Positions 20,007 to 32,871 of a stretch of 64,000 bases of DNA are shown here, piece by piece (within the stretch, counting starts at the first letter, position 1; each line of letters begins with the position of its first letter). The notes below the pieces were generated by a model. The model searched no databases and was not told the DNA's origin. It was given only the letters and a program-made list of their open reading frames with translations. The stretch lies in assembly GCF_002575655.3 (NCBI RefSeq), contig NC_053039.3, positions 241,592,622-241,656,621 of the forward strand. Reading direction: 5' to 3'. Source of the stretch: Aegilops tauschii subsp. strangulata. Its lineage: Eukaryota > Streptophyta > Magnoliopsida > Poales > Poaceae. The translations under genes and the position numbers were made by a program.

Positions 20007-21992
20007 ATGATGGCTCAAGATAATACTGAATTATGTGACTTTTCCAATACCAACAACAATGATTTTATTAGCACTCCGATTGCTCCTACTACCGATGCTA
20101 AAGCTTCAGAAATTAATACTGCTTTGTTGAATCTTGTTATGAAAGATCAATTTTCTGGCCTTCCAAGTGAAGATGCCGCTACCCATCTAAACAACTTTGT
20201 TGAGTTGTGTGATATGCAAAAGAAGAAAGATGTGGATAATGATATTGTTAAATTGAAGCTATTTCCGTTTTCGCTTAGAGATCGTGCTAAAACTTGGTTC
20301 TCTTCTTTGCCTAAAAATCGTATTGATTCATGAAATAAGTGCAAAGATCATCTCTCTTAGGAACGATATTATGAATTTTAAGCAACTTGATCATGAGCAT
20401 GTTGCACAAGCTTGGGAGAGAATGAAATTAATGATACGTAATTGCCCTACACATGGTTTGAATTTGTGGATGATTATACAAATTTTTTATGCTTGATTAA
20501 ATTTTGCTTCTAGAAATCTTTTAGATTCGGACGCGGGAGGCACTTTTATGGAAATCACTTTAGCAGAAGCTACTAAACTCCTAGACAATATTCTGGTTAA
20601 TTATTCTCAGTGGCACACCGAAAGATCCACTAGTAAAAAAGTTCATGCAATTGAAGAGATTAATGTTTTGAGTGGAAAGATGGATGAACTTATGAAATTG
20701 TTTGCTAATGAAAGTGTTTCTTCTGATCCTAATGATATGCATTTTTCCACTTTGATTGAGAATAATAATAAATTTATGGATGTGATTTCTGTTGGTAGGA
20801 ACAATTTTGGTAACAACGCGTATAGAGGAAACTTTAATTCTAGGCCGTCCCCTAGTAATTGCTCTAATAATTATGGTAATTCCTACAACAACTCTTATGG
20901 AAATTTTAATAAGATTCCCTCTGATTTTGAGATTAGTGTTAAAGAATTTATGAGTTCGCAAAAGAATTTCAATGCTTTGGTTGAAGAAAAATTGCTTAAG
21001 ATTGATGAGTTGGCTAGGAACGTGGATCAAATTTCTCTTGATAATGATTCTTTGAAACTGAGATCTATTCCACCTAAACATGACATCAATGAGTCTCTCA
21101 AGGCCATGAGAATTTCCATTGATGAGTGCAAAGAAAGAACCGCTAGGATGCGTGCTAAAAGGGATTGGTTTGTGAAAGCGTGTTCTTCTAGTTTTCATGA
21201 TAATAATGATGAAGATCTAAAAGTGATTGATGTGACTCCTATTAAAACTTTGTTTTCCAATATAAATCTTGATAAAGATGGGACTGGAGATGAGTCAACT
21301 TTAGTTAAAAGGCATCCCAATGATTCGGAGTTTTTAGATCTTGATGCAAAAATTAATAAAAGTGGGATTGAAGAGATGAAAACTTTACCTAGCAATGAAT
21401 CCACTATTTTGGATTTCAAGGAATTTAATTATGATAATTGATCTTTGATAGATTTTATTTCCTTGTTGCAATCCGTGTTAAATTCTCCTCATGCTTATAA
21501 TCAAAATAATGCTTTTACTAAACATATCGTTGATGCTTTAATGCAATCTTATAAAGAAAAGCTTGAACTAGAAGTTTCTATCCCTAGAAAACTTTATGAT
21601 GAGTGGGAACCTACTATTAAAATTAAGATTAAAGATCATGAATGCTATGCTTTATGTGATTTGAGTGCTAGTGTTTCCACGATTCAAAAACTTTGTGCGA
21701 TGTGCTAGGTTTCCGTGAATTTGATGATTGTTCTCTAAATTTGCATCTTGCGGATTCCACCATTAACAAACCTATGGGGAGGATTAATGATTTTCTTATT
21801 GTTGCAAATAGGAATTGTGTGCCCATATATTTCATTGTTCTTGATATAGATTGCAATCCTACATGTCCTATTATTCTTGATAGACCTTTCCATAGAACGA
21901 TTGGTGCAATTATTGACATGAAAGAAGGAAACATTAGATTCGAATTTCCGTTAAGGAAAGGCATGGAACACTTTCCTAGGAAGAAAATTTAA
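20007..21992 (+). pseudogene. gag: Athila B gag-protease, broken
   Basis: The start is MMAQDNTELC (ATG 20007). The capsid region has AKTWFSSLPKNRIDS near 20330, where a tryptophan-type codon has become TGA. Homology continues one frame over (ISLRNDIMNFKQLDHEHVAQ). An in-frame TGA near 20494 precedes a 297-codon frame (20548-21441) with an asparagine-rich linker. The protease motif is altered: YALCDLSASVST near 21650-21680, with Ser where Gly is usual in D-[LIST]-G-A. A frameshift near 21695 leads to the conserved ..IILDRPFHRTIGAIID block. The frame ends at 21992 with no RT. Confidence 0.8.
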
Positions 21993-24873
21993 TTGCCTTA
22001 TGAATCTATTATGGGAGCCACTTATGGATTGCATACCAAAGTTGGCAATACCTAGATCTATTCTTGTTTTTATGCCTAGCTAGGGGCATTAAACAATAGC
22101 ACTTGTTGGGAGGCAACCCAATTTTATTTTTGTTCTTTGCTTTTTGTTCCTGTTTAGTAATAAATAATTCATCTAGCCTCTGTTTAGATAAGTTTTTATG
22201 TTTTAATTAGTATTTGTGCCAAGTAGAACCTTTGGGAAGACATGGGTGAAGTCTTTGCGATCTTGTTGTAAAAAACAGAAACTTTTGCGCTCACGAGATT
22301 AGATGCCATTTTTTACTGGAGAGTGCTTTTAGGTTGATTATTTTTGAAGATTATTAATGGACAAATTCCTCACTTCCACCAATTTATTTCAGAATTTTTG
22401 GAGTTCCAGAAGTATTCGTTTGATACAGATTGCTACAGACTGTTCTGTTTTGACAGATTCTGTTTTTCGTGTGTTGTTTGCTTATTTTGATGAATCTATG
22501 AGTAGTATCGGGGGGTATGAACCATAGATAAGTTGGAATACAGTAGTTTTAACACCAATATAAATAAATAATGAGTTCATTACAGTACCCTAAAGTGGTG
22601 GTTTATTTTCTTATACTAACGGAGCTCATGAGATTTTCTGTTGAAGTTTTGTGTTGTGAAGTTTTCAAGTTTTGAGTAAAGATTTGATGGATTTTGGAAT
22701 AAGGAGTGGCAAGAGACTAAGGTTGGGGATGTCCAAGTCACCCCAAGGTAAAATTAAAGGACAACCAAAAGCCTAAGCTTGGGGATGCCCCGGAAGGCAT
22801 CCCCTCTTTCGTCTTCGTCTATCGGTAACTTTACTTGAGGCTATATTTTTATTCACCACATGATATGTGTTTTGCTTGGAGCATCTTGTATGATTTGAGT
22901 CTTTGCTTTTTAGATTACCACAATCATCCTTGCTGTACACACCTTTTGGAGAGACACGCATGAATCGGAATTTATTAGAATACTCTATGTGCTTCACTTA
23001 TATCTTTTGAGCTAGATAATTTTGCTCTAGTGCTTCACCTATATCTTTTTAGAGCACGGTGGTGGTTTTATTTTATAGAAATTATTGAACTCTCATGCTT
23101 CACTTATATTATTTTGAGAGTCTTTTAGAACAACATGGTAATTTTCTTTGGTTATGAATTTAGTCCTAATATGATGAGCATCCAAGATGGGTATAATAAA
23201 AACTTTCATAAAAAGTGCATTGAATACTATGAGAAGTTTGATTCTGTATGATTGTTTTGAGATATGAACATGGTGATATTAGATTCATGCTAGTTGAGTA
23301 GTTGTGAATTTGAGAGATACTTGTGTTAAAGTTTGTGATTCCCGTAGCATGCACGTATGGTGAACCGTTATGTGATGAAGTCGGAGCATGATTTATTTAT
23401 TGATTGTCATCCTTATGAGTGGCGGTCGGGGATGAGCGATGGTCTTTTGTCACCAATCTATCCCCCTAGGAGCATGCGCGTAGTACTTCATTTTGATAAC
23501 TAATAGATTTTTGCAATAAGTATGTGAGTTCTTTATGACTAATGTTGAGTCCAAGGATTATACGCACTCTCACCCTTCCACCATTGCTAGCCTCTCTAAT
23601 ACCGCGCAACTTTCGCCGGTATCATACACCCACCATATACCTTCCTCAAAACAGCCACCATACCTACCTATTATGGCATTTCCATAGCAATTCCGAGATA
23701 TATTGCCATGCAACTATCCACCGTTCCGTTTATTATGACACGCTTCATCATTGTCATATTGCTTTGCATGATCATGTAGTTGACATCATATTTGTGGCAA
23801 GGCCACCGTTCATAATTCTTTCATACATGTCACTCTTGATTCATTGCACATCTCGGTACACCGCCGGAGGCATTCACATAGAGTCATATTTTTGTTCTAA
23901 GTATTGAGTTGTAATTCTTGAGTTGTAAGTAAATAAAAGTGTGATGATCCTCATTAGAGCATTGTCTTAGTGAGGAAAGGATGATGGAGACTATGATTCC
24001 CCCACAAGTCGGGATGAGACTCCGGACAAAAAAAAGAGGCCATAAAAAAGAGAGAAAGGCCAAAATAAAAAATGAGAGAAAAAGAGAGAAGGGGCAATGC
24101 TACTATCCTTTTACCACACTTATGCTTCAAAGTAGCACCATGATCTTCATGATAGAGTCTCCTACGTTGTCACTTTCATATACTAGTGGGAAATGTTTCA
24201 TTATAGAACTTGGCTTGTATATTCCAATGATGGGCTTCCTCAAATTGCCCTAGGTCTTCGTGAGCAAGCGAGTTGAATGCACACCCACTTAGTTTCTTTT
24301 GATGAGATTTCATACACTTATAGCTCTAGTGCATCCGTTGCATGGCAATCCCTACTCACTCACATTGATATCTATTGATGGGCATCTCCATAGCCCGTCG
24401 ATACACCTAGTTGATGTGAGACTATCTTCTCCTTTTTGTCTTCTCCACAACCACCATTCTATTCCACCTATAGTGCTATGTCCATGGCTCACGCTCATGT
24501 ATTGCGTGAACATTGAAAAGGTTTGAGAACATTAAAAGTATGAAACATTTGCTTGGCTTGTCATCGGGGTTGTGCATGATTTAAGTATTTTGTGTGATGA
24601 AGATAGAGCATAGCCAGACTATATGATTTTGTAGGGATAGCTTTCTTTGGCCATGTTATTTTGAGAAGACATGATTGCTTTATTAGTATGCTTGAAGTAT
24701 TATTATTTTTATGTCAATATTAAACTTTTGTTTTGAATCTTATGGATCTGAACATTCATGCCACAATAAAGAGAATTACATTGATAATTATGATAGATAG
24801 CATTCCACATCAAAAATTCTGTTTTTATCATTTACCTACTTGAGGACGAGCAGGAATTAAGCTTGGGGATGCT
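21993..24873 (+). other. 3' UTR of Athila B with two PPT-like tracts
   Basis: This is ~2.9 kb without a convincing ORF. AAGCTTGGGGATGC occurs at 22776 and again immediately before the 3' LTR (24859-24872). The second is the likely polypurine primer for plus-strand synthesis. Between them the sequence is AT-rich with small unsupported frames. Confidence 0.65.
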
Positions 24874-26450
24874 TGATACGTCTCCAACGTATCTATAATT
24901 TTTGATTGTTCCATGCTATTATATTATCTGTTTTGGATGTTTAATGGGCTTTAATATGCTCTTTTATATTATTTTTGGGACTAACCTATTAACCGGAGGC
25001 CTAGTGCCAGTTTCTGTTTTTTTGCCTATTTTAGTGTTTTGCAGAAAAGGAATATCAAACGGAATCCAAATGGAATGAAACCTCCGCGATGATCTTTCTT
25101 GGACCGAAAGCAAACCAGAAGACTTGGAGATGAAGTCGGAGACGCAACGAGGCGACCAAGAGGCAGGAGGGCGCGTCCAGGGGGGTAGGCGCCCCCCCTC
25201 GTAGCTCCACCAACGTACTTCTTCCGCCTATATATACTCTTATACCCTAAAAACATCAGGGGAAGCCACGAAACCACTTTTCCACGGCCGCAACCTTCTG
25301 TACCCATGAGATCCCATCTTGGGGCCCTTTCCGGCGATCTGCCGGAGGGGGAATTGATCATGGAGGGCTTCTACATCAACACCATAGCCTCTCCGATGAA
25401 GCATGAGTAGTTTACCACAGACCTTCGGGCCCATAGTTATTAGCTAGATGGCTTCTTCTCTCTCTTTGATTCTCAATACAAAGTTCTCCTCGATGTTCTT
25501 GGAGATCTATTCGATGTAATACTCTTTTGCGGCGTGTTTGCCGAGATCCGATGAATTGTGGATTTATGAACAAGATTATCTATGAATATTATTTGGTTCT
25601 TCTCTGAATTCTTATATGCATGATTTTATACCTTTGCAAGTCTCTTTGAATTATCGGTTTAGTTTGGCCTACTAGATTGATCTTTCTTGCAATGGGAGAA
25701 GTGCTTAGCTTTGGGTTCAATCTTGCGGTGTCCTTTCCCAGTGACAGTAGGGGCAGCAAGGCACGTATTGTATTGTTGCCATCGAGGAAAAAAAGATGGG
25801 GTTTATATCATATTGCTTGAGTTTATCCCTCTACATCATGTCATCTTGCTTAATGCGTTACTCTGTTCTTATGAACTTAATACTCTAGATGCATGCTGGA
25901 TAGCGGTCGATGTGTGGAGTAATAGTAGTAGATGCAGAATCGTTTCGATCTACTTGACATGTACATGATGCCTATATTCATGATCATTGCCTAGATATTC
26001 TCATAACTATGCGCTTTTCTATCAATTCCTCGGCAGTAATTTGTTCACCCACCGTAATACATGCTATCTTGAGAGAACCCACTAGTGAAACTTATGGCCC
26101 CCGGGTCTATTTTACATCATATTAGTTTCCCATCAACTTGCCAATTTCTATTGCTGTTCTTTTATTTTGCAATCTTTACTTTCCAATCTATACAACAAAA
26201 ATACCAAAAATGTTTACTTTACTATCTTTATTAGATCTCACTTTTGCGAGTGACCGTGAAGGGATTGGCAACCCCTTTATCGCGTTGGTTGCAAGGTTCT
26301 TGATTGTTTGTGCAGGTACTAGGTGACTTGAGCGTTGTCTCCTACTGGATTGATACCTTGGTTCTCAAAAACCGAGGGAAATACTTACGCTACTTTTCTG
26401 CATCACCCTTTCCTCTTCAAGGGAAAACCAACGCATGCTCAAGAGGTACA
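24874..26450 (+). mobile_element. 3' LTR of Athila B (1577 bp)
   Basis: It starts TGATACGTCTCCAACGTATC right after the PPT. The end is placed at 26450 (CAAGAGGTACA) because the next bases read straight into C gag on the opposite strand and because the homologous fragment at 18872 has the corresponding end. An alternative end is ACGCA at 26435. A GC-rich partial inverted repeat lies at ~25147-25203. Confidence 0.75.
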
Positions 26451-27456
26451 GTTCTTTCCCTGAAAACACAACCAGCACAGCTATCCAGGTGGTCTCTGGA
26501 AGCATCAGTTAGTCCATTATAAAAGATATCAAGTATTTCATTTTTCTTGAGAGGATGACCAGGCAAAGCATTAAGTAATCGGAGAAGCCTCCCCCAAGCT
26601 TGTGGGAGACTCTCTTCTTCAATTTGCACAAAATTATATATTTCCCTTAAGGCAGCTTGTTTCTTATGAGCGGGGCAATATTTAGCAGAGAAGTAATAAA
26701 TCATATCATGGGGACTACACACCAACCAGGAGCAAGAGAATTAAACCATGTTTTAGCATCACCCTTTAATGAGAACGGAAATAACTTAAGGATATAGTAG
26801 TAACGAATTTTTTCCTCATGAGTGAATAGGGTGGCTATATCATTCAATTTAGTAAGATGTGCCACAACAGTTTCAGATTCATAGCCATAAAAAGGATCAG
26901 ATTCAACCAAAGTAATTAACTCCAGATCAACAGAGAAATCATAATCCTTATCAGAAATACAGATAGGTGAAGTAGCAAAAGCAGGGTCATATTTCATTCT
27001 AGCATTCAAAGACTTTTCTTTCAGCTTAGCTAACAGTTTCTTAAGATCATATCTATCTTTGCAAGCAAAAAAGTCTCTAGCAGTTTCTTCATCCATAACA
27101 TAACCCTCAGGCACATCAGGCAATTCATATCTAGGGGGAGAATCTTCATCATCACTTTCATCAATATTATCAGTTTCAATAATTTCATTCTCTCTAACCC
27201 TAGCAAGTTGTTCATCAAGAAATTCACCTAATGGCACAGTATTATCAAGCATAGAAGTAGTTTCATCATAAGCATCATGCATAGCAGAAGTGGCTTCATC
27301 AATAACATGCAACATATCAGAATCAATAGCAGGAGTAGGTGTCGCAAGTTTACTCAAAACAGAAGGTGAATCAAGTGCAGAGCTAGATGGCAGTTCCTTA
27401 CCTCCCCTCGTAGTTGAGGGATAAATCTTGGTTTTGTCATCTTTCAAGTTCCTCAT
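26451..27456 (-). pseudogene. gag: Athila C gag stub
   Basis: The minus-strand gag starts at 27456 (MRNLKDDKTKIYPSTTRGG). It has an acidic middle and the capsid block LKLFPFSLKGDAKTWFNSLA near 26750. A frameshift near 26715 changes frame, and it continues with YYFSAKYCPAHKKQAALREI and GRLLRLLNALPGHPLKK. Reading frame homology ends at ~26451, where B's LTR interrupts it (..SCAGCVFRER). The remaining gag and pol of C are not found on the far side of B. Confidence 0.82.
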
Positions 27457-27503
27457 AGTGATCAGCAGATATAAATCCCAAGTGACTCAAAGAATAGAGC
27501 TAT

Positions 27504-27523
27504 GCTCCCCGGCAACGGCGCCA
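27504..27523 (-). promoter_or_regulatory. Primer-binding site of Athila C
   Basis: On the minus strand this reads TGGCGCCGTTGCCGGGGAGC, the Athila-type PBS, 48 bp upstream of C gag. The LTR terminus TGATAACCCGACACAG (27535-27550 on the plus strand) follows, but only ~16 bp of LTR remain before element D begins. Confidence 0.85.
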
Positions 27524-27550
27524 GAAAATAGTCTTGATAACCCGACACAG

Positions 27551-29049
27551 GTAGTAAAGGTAAATTCTCTCTATAGATTTGATGAAGGTGATATTCCTTG
27601 TAATAAGTCTGCTAGCCAATGCTTGGATGAGTTTCATAATTTTATTGTTAAACAAGAAAATTTTAATGCTCATGTTGGTAGACAATTGAAACGTAATGCT
27701 TGTATGGTTGAACACTTGAGTGATTATATGTCTAGAGTTAAAGGTGACCTTAAACTTATTAGTAAACATGCTTCTATGGTTACCACTCAGGTAGAACAAG
27801 TGCTTAAAGCTCAAGATGATTTGCTCAATGAATTAAATAATAAGACAAATGATAATGTTGTTAGAGTTGTGACTAGAGGGGGTAGAATGACTCGGGAACC
27901 TCTATATCCTAAGGGCCACCCTAAGAGAGTTGAGCAAGATTCTCAGAGAACTAATGTTGATACACCTAGTCCTTCTAAGAAGAAGAAAAAGAAAAATGAT
28001 AGGACTTTACATGCTTCTAATGAACCTGTTGTTGACATACCAGAGAATCCCAATGATATTTCTATTTCTGATGCTGAAACACAATTTGGTAATGAACATG
28101 AACCTAGTGAAAATGTTAATGATGATGTTCATGTTGATGCTCAACCTAGCAATAACAATGATGTAGAAATTGAACCTGCTGTTGATCTTGATAACCCACA
28201 ATCAAAGAATCAACGTTATGATAAGAGAGACTTCGTTGCTAGGAAGCACGGTAAAGAAAGAGAACCATGGGTTCAGAAACCCATGCCTTTTCCTCCTAAA
28301 CCATCCAAGAAAAAGGATGATGAGGATTTTGAGCGCTTTGCTGAAATGATTAGACCTATCTTTTTGCGTATGCGTTTGACTGATATGCTTAAAATGAATC
28401 CTTATGCTAAGTATATGAAATATATTGTTACAAATAAAAGAAAGATACCGGAAGCTGAAATTTCCACCATGCTTGGCAATTATACTTTTAAAGGTGTAAT
28501 ACCTAAGAAACTAGGAGATCCAGGAGTACCAACTATACCATGCTCCATTAAAAGAAACTATATTAAGATTGCTTTATGTGATCTTGGAGCCGGTGTTAGT
28601 GTTATGCCTCTCTCTTTATATCGTAGACTTGATTTGGATAAGTTGACACCTACTGAAATATCTTTGCAAATGGCCGATAAACAACTGCTATACCTGTCGG
28701 TATTTCTGAGGATGTGCCTGTTGTGGTTGCAAACGTTACTATTTTAACAGACTTTGTTATTCTTGATATTCCCGAGGACGATAGTATGCCTATTATCCTT
28801 GGTAGACCCTTTCTGAATACTGCAGGGGCTGTTATTGATTGCAACAAAGGCAATGTCACTTTTCATGTTAATGGTAATGAGCATACGGTACATTTTTCGA
28901 GGAAACAACCTCAAGTCCACAGTATCAATTGCATTGGAAAAACTTCAACGATTATTATTGGAGGTTTTGAATTTCCTCTTCCTACTGCCAAAAAGAAATA
29001 TGATATTCTTATTGTTCGGGACATACATATCCCCGTTGAGGTAACCTAG
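27551..29049 (+). pseudogene. gag: Athila D gag C-terminus and protease, single frameshift
   Basis: The frame encodes a gag C-terminal region (NSLYRFDEGDIPCNKSASQ), a lysine-rich linker (SPSKKKKKKNDR) and an acidic asparagine-rich stretch. Then comes a retropepsin-like domain with the active site ALCDLGAGVSVMP near 28575-28610. A 1-base deletion near 28681 shifts the frame. The rest (DFVILDIPEDDSMPIILGRP, FLNTAGAVIDC) runs to 29049. The open frame to the left (27428-27550) belongs to the C leader, so the 439-codon ORF there is a chimera. Confidence 0.82.
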
Positions 29050-29828
29050 TGTTATTCGAAAATTCTCCGGTTTCATGTTATTCGGAAAGAGTTTGTTAAT
29101 AAGATTTGATCAACCTTGTTAGTGGATTCCTTTTGATGAGCATGAGATGGATGAAGTAAGAAAGCACAACTCTCTGTACCCTACTTTTACTTTCTGTTAT
29201 TTAGATTAAATAAAGCAAAAATAGTATTTTCTGTCTATTTTCTGAATTATCCTTGTAATAAAAAATACATAGAAAATAAAAGTTCTCCAAACGTCCCGAA
29301 AATGAAATATGATTTTTTGTAGAATATTTAAGAATATCTGGCACTGAGAACACACCAGGAGGACCGACCATTTGGCCACGAGGGTACAGGGCGCGCCCCC
29401 TGCCTCGTGGGCCCCACGTGGACCCCCTCCACTTATTCCAGCACCCACTCACTTCGTCTTCCTCCAGAAAAATTCCTCCCATAGCTCAAACCCATGTTCT
29501 AGCTCACCTTGCTGCCATTTTCGATCTCCTTGCTCAAAGCTTCATTCACAAAACTGTTTTGGGGGATTGTTCTTCGGTATGTGACTCCTCCAATGGTCCA
29601 ATTATTTTTTGTTCTAGTGCTTTAATTATTGTAAATTTGTGATGCTAAGGTGACCCTGTTCTTGAGCTTGCATGTCAAATTTATATGGTCCAAAGTAGTT
29701 TTAATGCATGATATAGCCTCTAGGCACTTGTGGGAGTAGTTGCTATCAATCTTGTTGAGTTTGGTTCACTTTTATTTTTAGTCACTAAAATTTTAGAAAT
29801 TTTTCAAAGAAAGAATTTTTTTAGGAAA
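29050..29828 (+). other. Internal spacer of Athila D, promoter-like
   Basis: This 780-bp non-coding spacer between protease and the next ORF resembles the LTR's U3-like region: GAAATAAAAGTTCTC-like sequence near 29275, then a GC-rich inverted repeat (29376-29410) and a CT-rich leader. It may be an internal promoter for the downstream ORF, by analogy with the LTR arrangement. Confidence 0.45.
29376..29410. repeat. GC-rich inverted repeat upstream of ORF-1-type gene (D)
   Basis: The sequence is palindromic around GCGCGC at 29391: CCACGAGGGTACAGGG on the left pairs with CCCCCTGCCTCGTGG on the right. The LTR of the same element has the same motif with a longer centre (33108-33160). Confidence 0.75.
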
Positions 29829-30830
29829 ATGTACCAAGGTGGTTCCTCAAGGAAGCAAGGACCAAGGCTCGCGATACGTGAGCCGGACAATGAACCATCG
29901 AGGGAAGCTCAAGTGCGGCCTTGTGAATGGCCGTCAGAGGAGTTTATGGTCCAAGCAGGCATCAAGGATGAATTTGACGCATATGTGCATAACGCTGATC
30001 TTGAGGGCTTCGTGTCAGATAAGTGCCCACAATACTACTACCTAACTGATTCCTTTGTGAGAAGGTTTAAATTTACATCCTTGCGCAATTCTCATACTAT
30101 TTTATTTGATCTTTATGATAAATCATATACCATGGACCTAGAAGATTTTAATACTGCTTGTAAACTCCCGTGGTGGGGCAATGTTAGCGAACCTCGCAAA
30201 ACTGAATATAAAGACTTTCTTGCTAGTATCACTGTAGGGGAATCTAGAGAAATCACACAAGCTACCATAGGGAGCATTCATTTTCCTTCCATACATTATT
30301 TTGCTTTGTTTATAGGTAGATGCATTAACAGTAAAGATGAGGCTTTTCACATGTGCGTTCCAGATCTTAGTGTCCTCAAGAGTGCGATATTAGGTGATAA
30401 ACAATATAACTTGGGGGCCATTGTTGCACGAAGGTTGCATCTTAACGGTACAAGTGGAGATTTGTTTGGTGGAATTCATGCGACTCATGTAGCTAATTAT
30501 CTTGATGTACCCATACATGAAAATGATATGGATTTACCTCCTGCTTATCTAGATTATAATGCTATGGTTCGCCATCAGTTTGTTGAGAGGAATGAACAGT
30601 TCCTCCAGTACTGACTAATCTTTGACAGATGTCGCACTGTCCATGTTGCTCTCCCTGCTCCTACTTTCTTTGACTTTCAGGCAAAAAGGAGATATGTTAT
30701 AACCAGGGAGGAGGCGAACGAGTATGAAAGGAGGACGGAGGCAGCTCGCCTCCAAGATGCAGCTCGTCAGGCAGTAGCTGTTTCATCTCAGTACGACCCC
30801 AGTTACAACTTTGGGTATCCGCCAAGCTAG
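29829..30830 (+). pseudogene. ATHILA ORF-1-type gene, one premature stop
   Basis: From the ATG at 29829 (MYQGGSSRKQGPRLAIRE) the frame is 334 codons long to TAG at 30830, with one internal TGA (30612-30614) at codon 262. This is readable as CGA to TGA. The protein resembles the plant 'ATHILA ORF-1' family, recognised by FVRRFKFTSLRNSHTILFDL and YTMDLEDFNTACKLPWWGN. The C-terminal part is charged (KRRYVITREEANEYERR). The role of this protein in the Athila cycle is unknown; it lies where others describe an env-like ORF, but no membrane segment is visible. Confidence 0.75.
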
Positions 30831-32871
30831 TAGTGGCCATAGACCAACTTAGGCCAAAAGCCTAAGCTTGGGGGAGTACGTATTTCTCACCGACATTACA
30901 TTCATGTTCACACACTCATGCTAGTTGTCGGTGCTCATACTTTTTCATTGTACTATCCATGCTAGTTTATTTTGTTTTCTAAGCCTTCTTCTTGTGTGTC
31001 TGAAAAACCTTAAGAAAAACCAAAAAAAATTAGTTGTAGCTTTTAGCTAGTTTACTTTTCATGCCTGTAGTAGCAGTAATTAAAATAAAAACCAAAACGA
31101 TTTCTCGTTCTTCTTTTTCTTGTTGGGAGCTTTCCCGTGTAAATAGTTTTATATCTTTTCTTTTGTTTGGGAATCGAGAGGAGAAGACCATGATGAAAAT
31201 GTTTAGTGGCTCTCATATGCATTATTATTGATTTAACCAAGAACCCATATTACCTTATCTTCTCCCTTGTATTAAATGCTTGCGGATTCTAGCTTAGTCC
31301 AATGCACGTGCACTATTATTATTATCCACACCATTCGGTCGTGCGAGTGAAAGGCAATAATGACGATATATGATGGACTGATTGAGATGAGAGAAGCTGG
31401 TATGAACTCGACCTATCTTGTTTTTGTAAATATGATTACTTCATCGTTCCTGATTCAGCCTATTATGAATGAAACATGTTTGCAATGACAATTAGAGATT
31501 ATAGTTGCTCATGCCATGCTTAATTTGCTAGGAGTTTATAATGGTTTACCTTGCGTGCCAACATGCTATTAAAATGGTTGTGATGTGGTATGATAGGGTG
31601 GTATCCTCCTTTGAACGATTCAAGTGGCTTGACTTGGCACATGTTCATGCATGTAGTTGAAACAAAATCAACATAGCCTCCACGATATTTATGTTCATGG
31701 TGATATATATCCTACTCATGCTTGCACTCATTGTTGATTAATTTTAATGCATGTTCATGACTGTTGTCGCTCTCTAGTTGGTCGCTCCCCAGTCTCTTTC
31801 TAGCCTTCACTTGTACTAAGCGGGAATACTGCTTGTGCATCCACTTCAATAAACCCGAAAGTTATTCCATATGAGTCCACCATACCTTCCTATATGCGGT
31901 ATCTACCTGCCGTTCCAATGAAATTTGTATGTGCCAAACTCTAAACCTTCAAATGAAATTCTATTTTGTATGCTCGAATAGCTCATGTATCAACTAGGGC
32001 TGTCTATATCTTCCATGCTAGGTGGGTTATTCTCACGATGAGTGGACTCCGCTCATCATTCACGTGAAAATGGCCGGTAACCAGGATGCCCAATCCAATG
32101 CTCAAATCAAAATAATTGCAAACAAAACTCCCCCAGGATTGTTGTTAGTTGGAGGCACCCGTTGTTCGGACAAGCGTTGGATTGATGTTTGTTGGTGGTG
32201 GGGGAGTATAAACTTTACCATTCTGTTTGGGAACAACCTATAATGTGTTTAGCATGGAAGATATCGAGATCTCCTGGTTGTTATGTTGACAATGAAAGTA
32301 TGCCACTCAAAATATTATTTATCTCTGTTTCAAAACTCGAGCTCTGGCACCTCTCCAAATCCCTGCTTCCCTCTGCAAAGGGCCTATCTATTTACTTTTA
32401 TGTTGAGTCATCATCCTCTTATTAAAAAGCACCAGTTGGAGAGCACCGCTGTCATTTGCATGCATTGCTATTAATTTATATTGAGTATGACTGGATCTCT
32501 TTTACCATGAATTACAATGTCTAGTCAGTCCTGATCTTTAGAGGTGCTCTGCATTTATGTTTTGTGGTCTCAGAAAGGGCTAGCAAGATACCATCTTGTT
32601 ATATCATATTATGATTGTTTTGAGGAAGTGTTGCCATCCGAGATTTATTATTATTGCTCGCTAGTTGATTATGCCATTGATATCAGTAAACATGAGACCT
32701 AAATGTTATTGTGAATATGGTTAGTTCATAATATTTGCTGAAAACTTGAATGCTAGCTTTACATATTTGCAACAACAAGATCAAACAGAGTTTGTAAAAG
32801 TTTTTCTTTATCACTTTCAGTTTGTCAACTGAATTGCTTGAGGACAAGCAAAGGTTTAAGCTTGGGGGAGT
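30831..32871 (+). other. 3' UTR and polypurine tracts of Athila D
   Basis: This is about 2 kb of AT-rich, gene-free DNA bounded by two AAGCTTGGGGGAG motifs (30866-30878 and 32858-32870). The second, preceded by GAGGACAAGCAAAGGTTT, directly abuts the LTR and is the functional-looking PPT. The first marks the end of coding sequence. Confidence 0.7.

Larger units (their letters stand above)
19793..26450 (+). mobile_element. Athila element B, gag-protease only, 5' LTR lost
   Basis: In plus orientation this contains the 3' part of the PBS (TTGCCGGGGAGATC, 19793-19806), leader, broken gag-protease (20007-21992), a 2.9-kb UTR and a complete 3' LTR (24874-26450). No RT, RNase H or integrase is present between protease and UTR, so this is a non-autonomous Athila derivative. 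Its right end lies inside the gag of element C. Confidence 0.78.

Noticed and set aside
27428..28747. 439-codon ORF as one gene
   Set aside because: Its first ~40 codons cover the leader, PBS and LTR stub of Athila C on the opposite strand; only the part from ~27551 is gag-protease of element D.
29201..29482. Minus-strand ORFs of 80-93 codons
   Set aside because: They are antisense to the Athila D internal spacer, of low complexity, and without homology cues.
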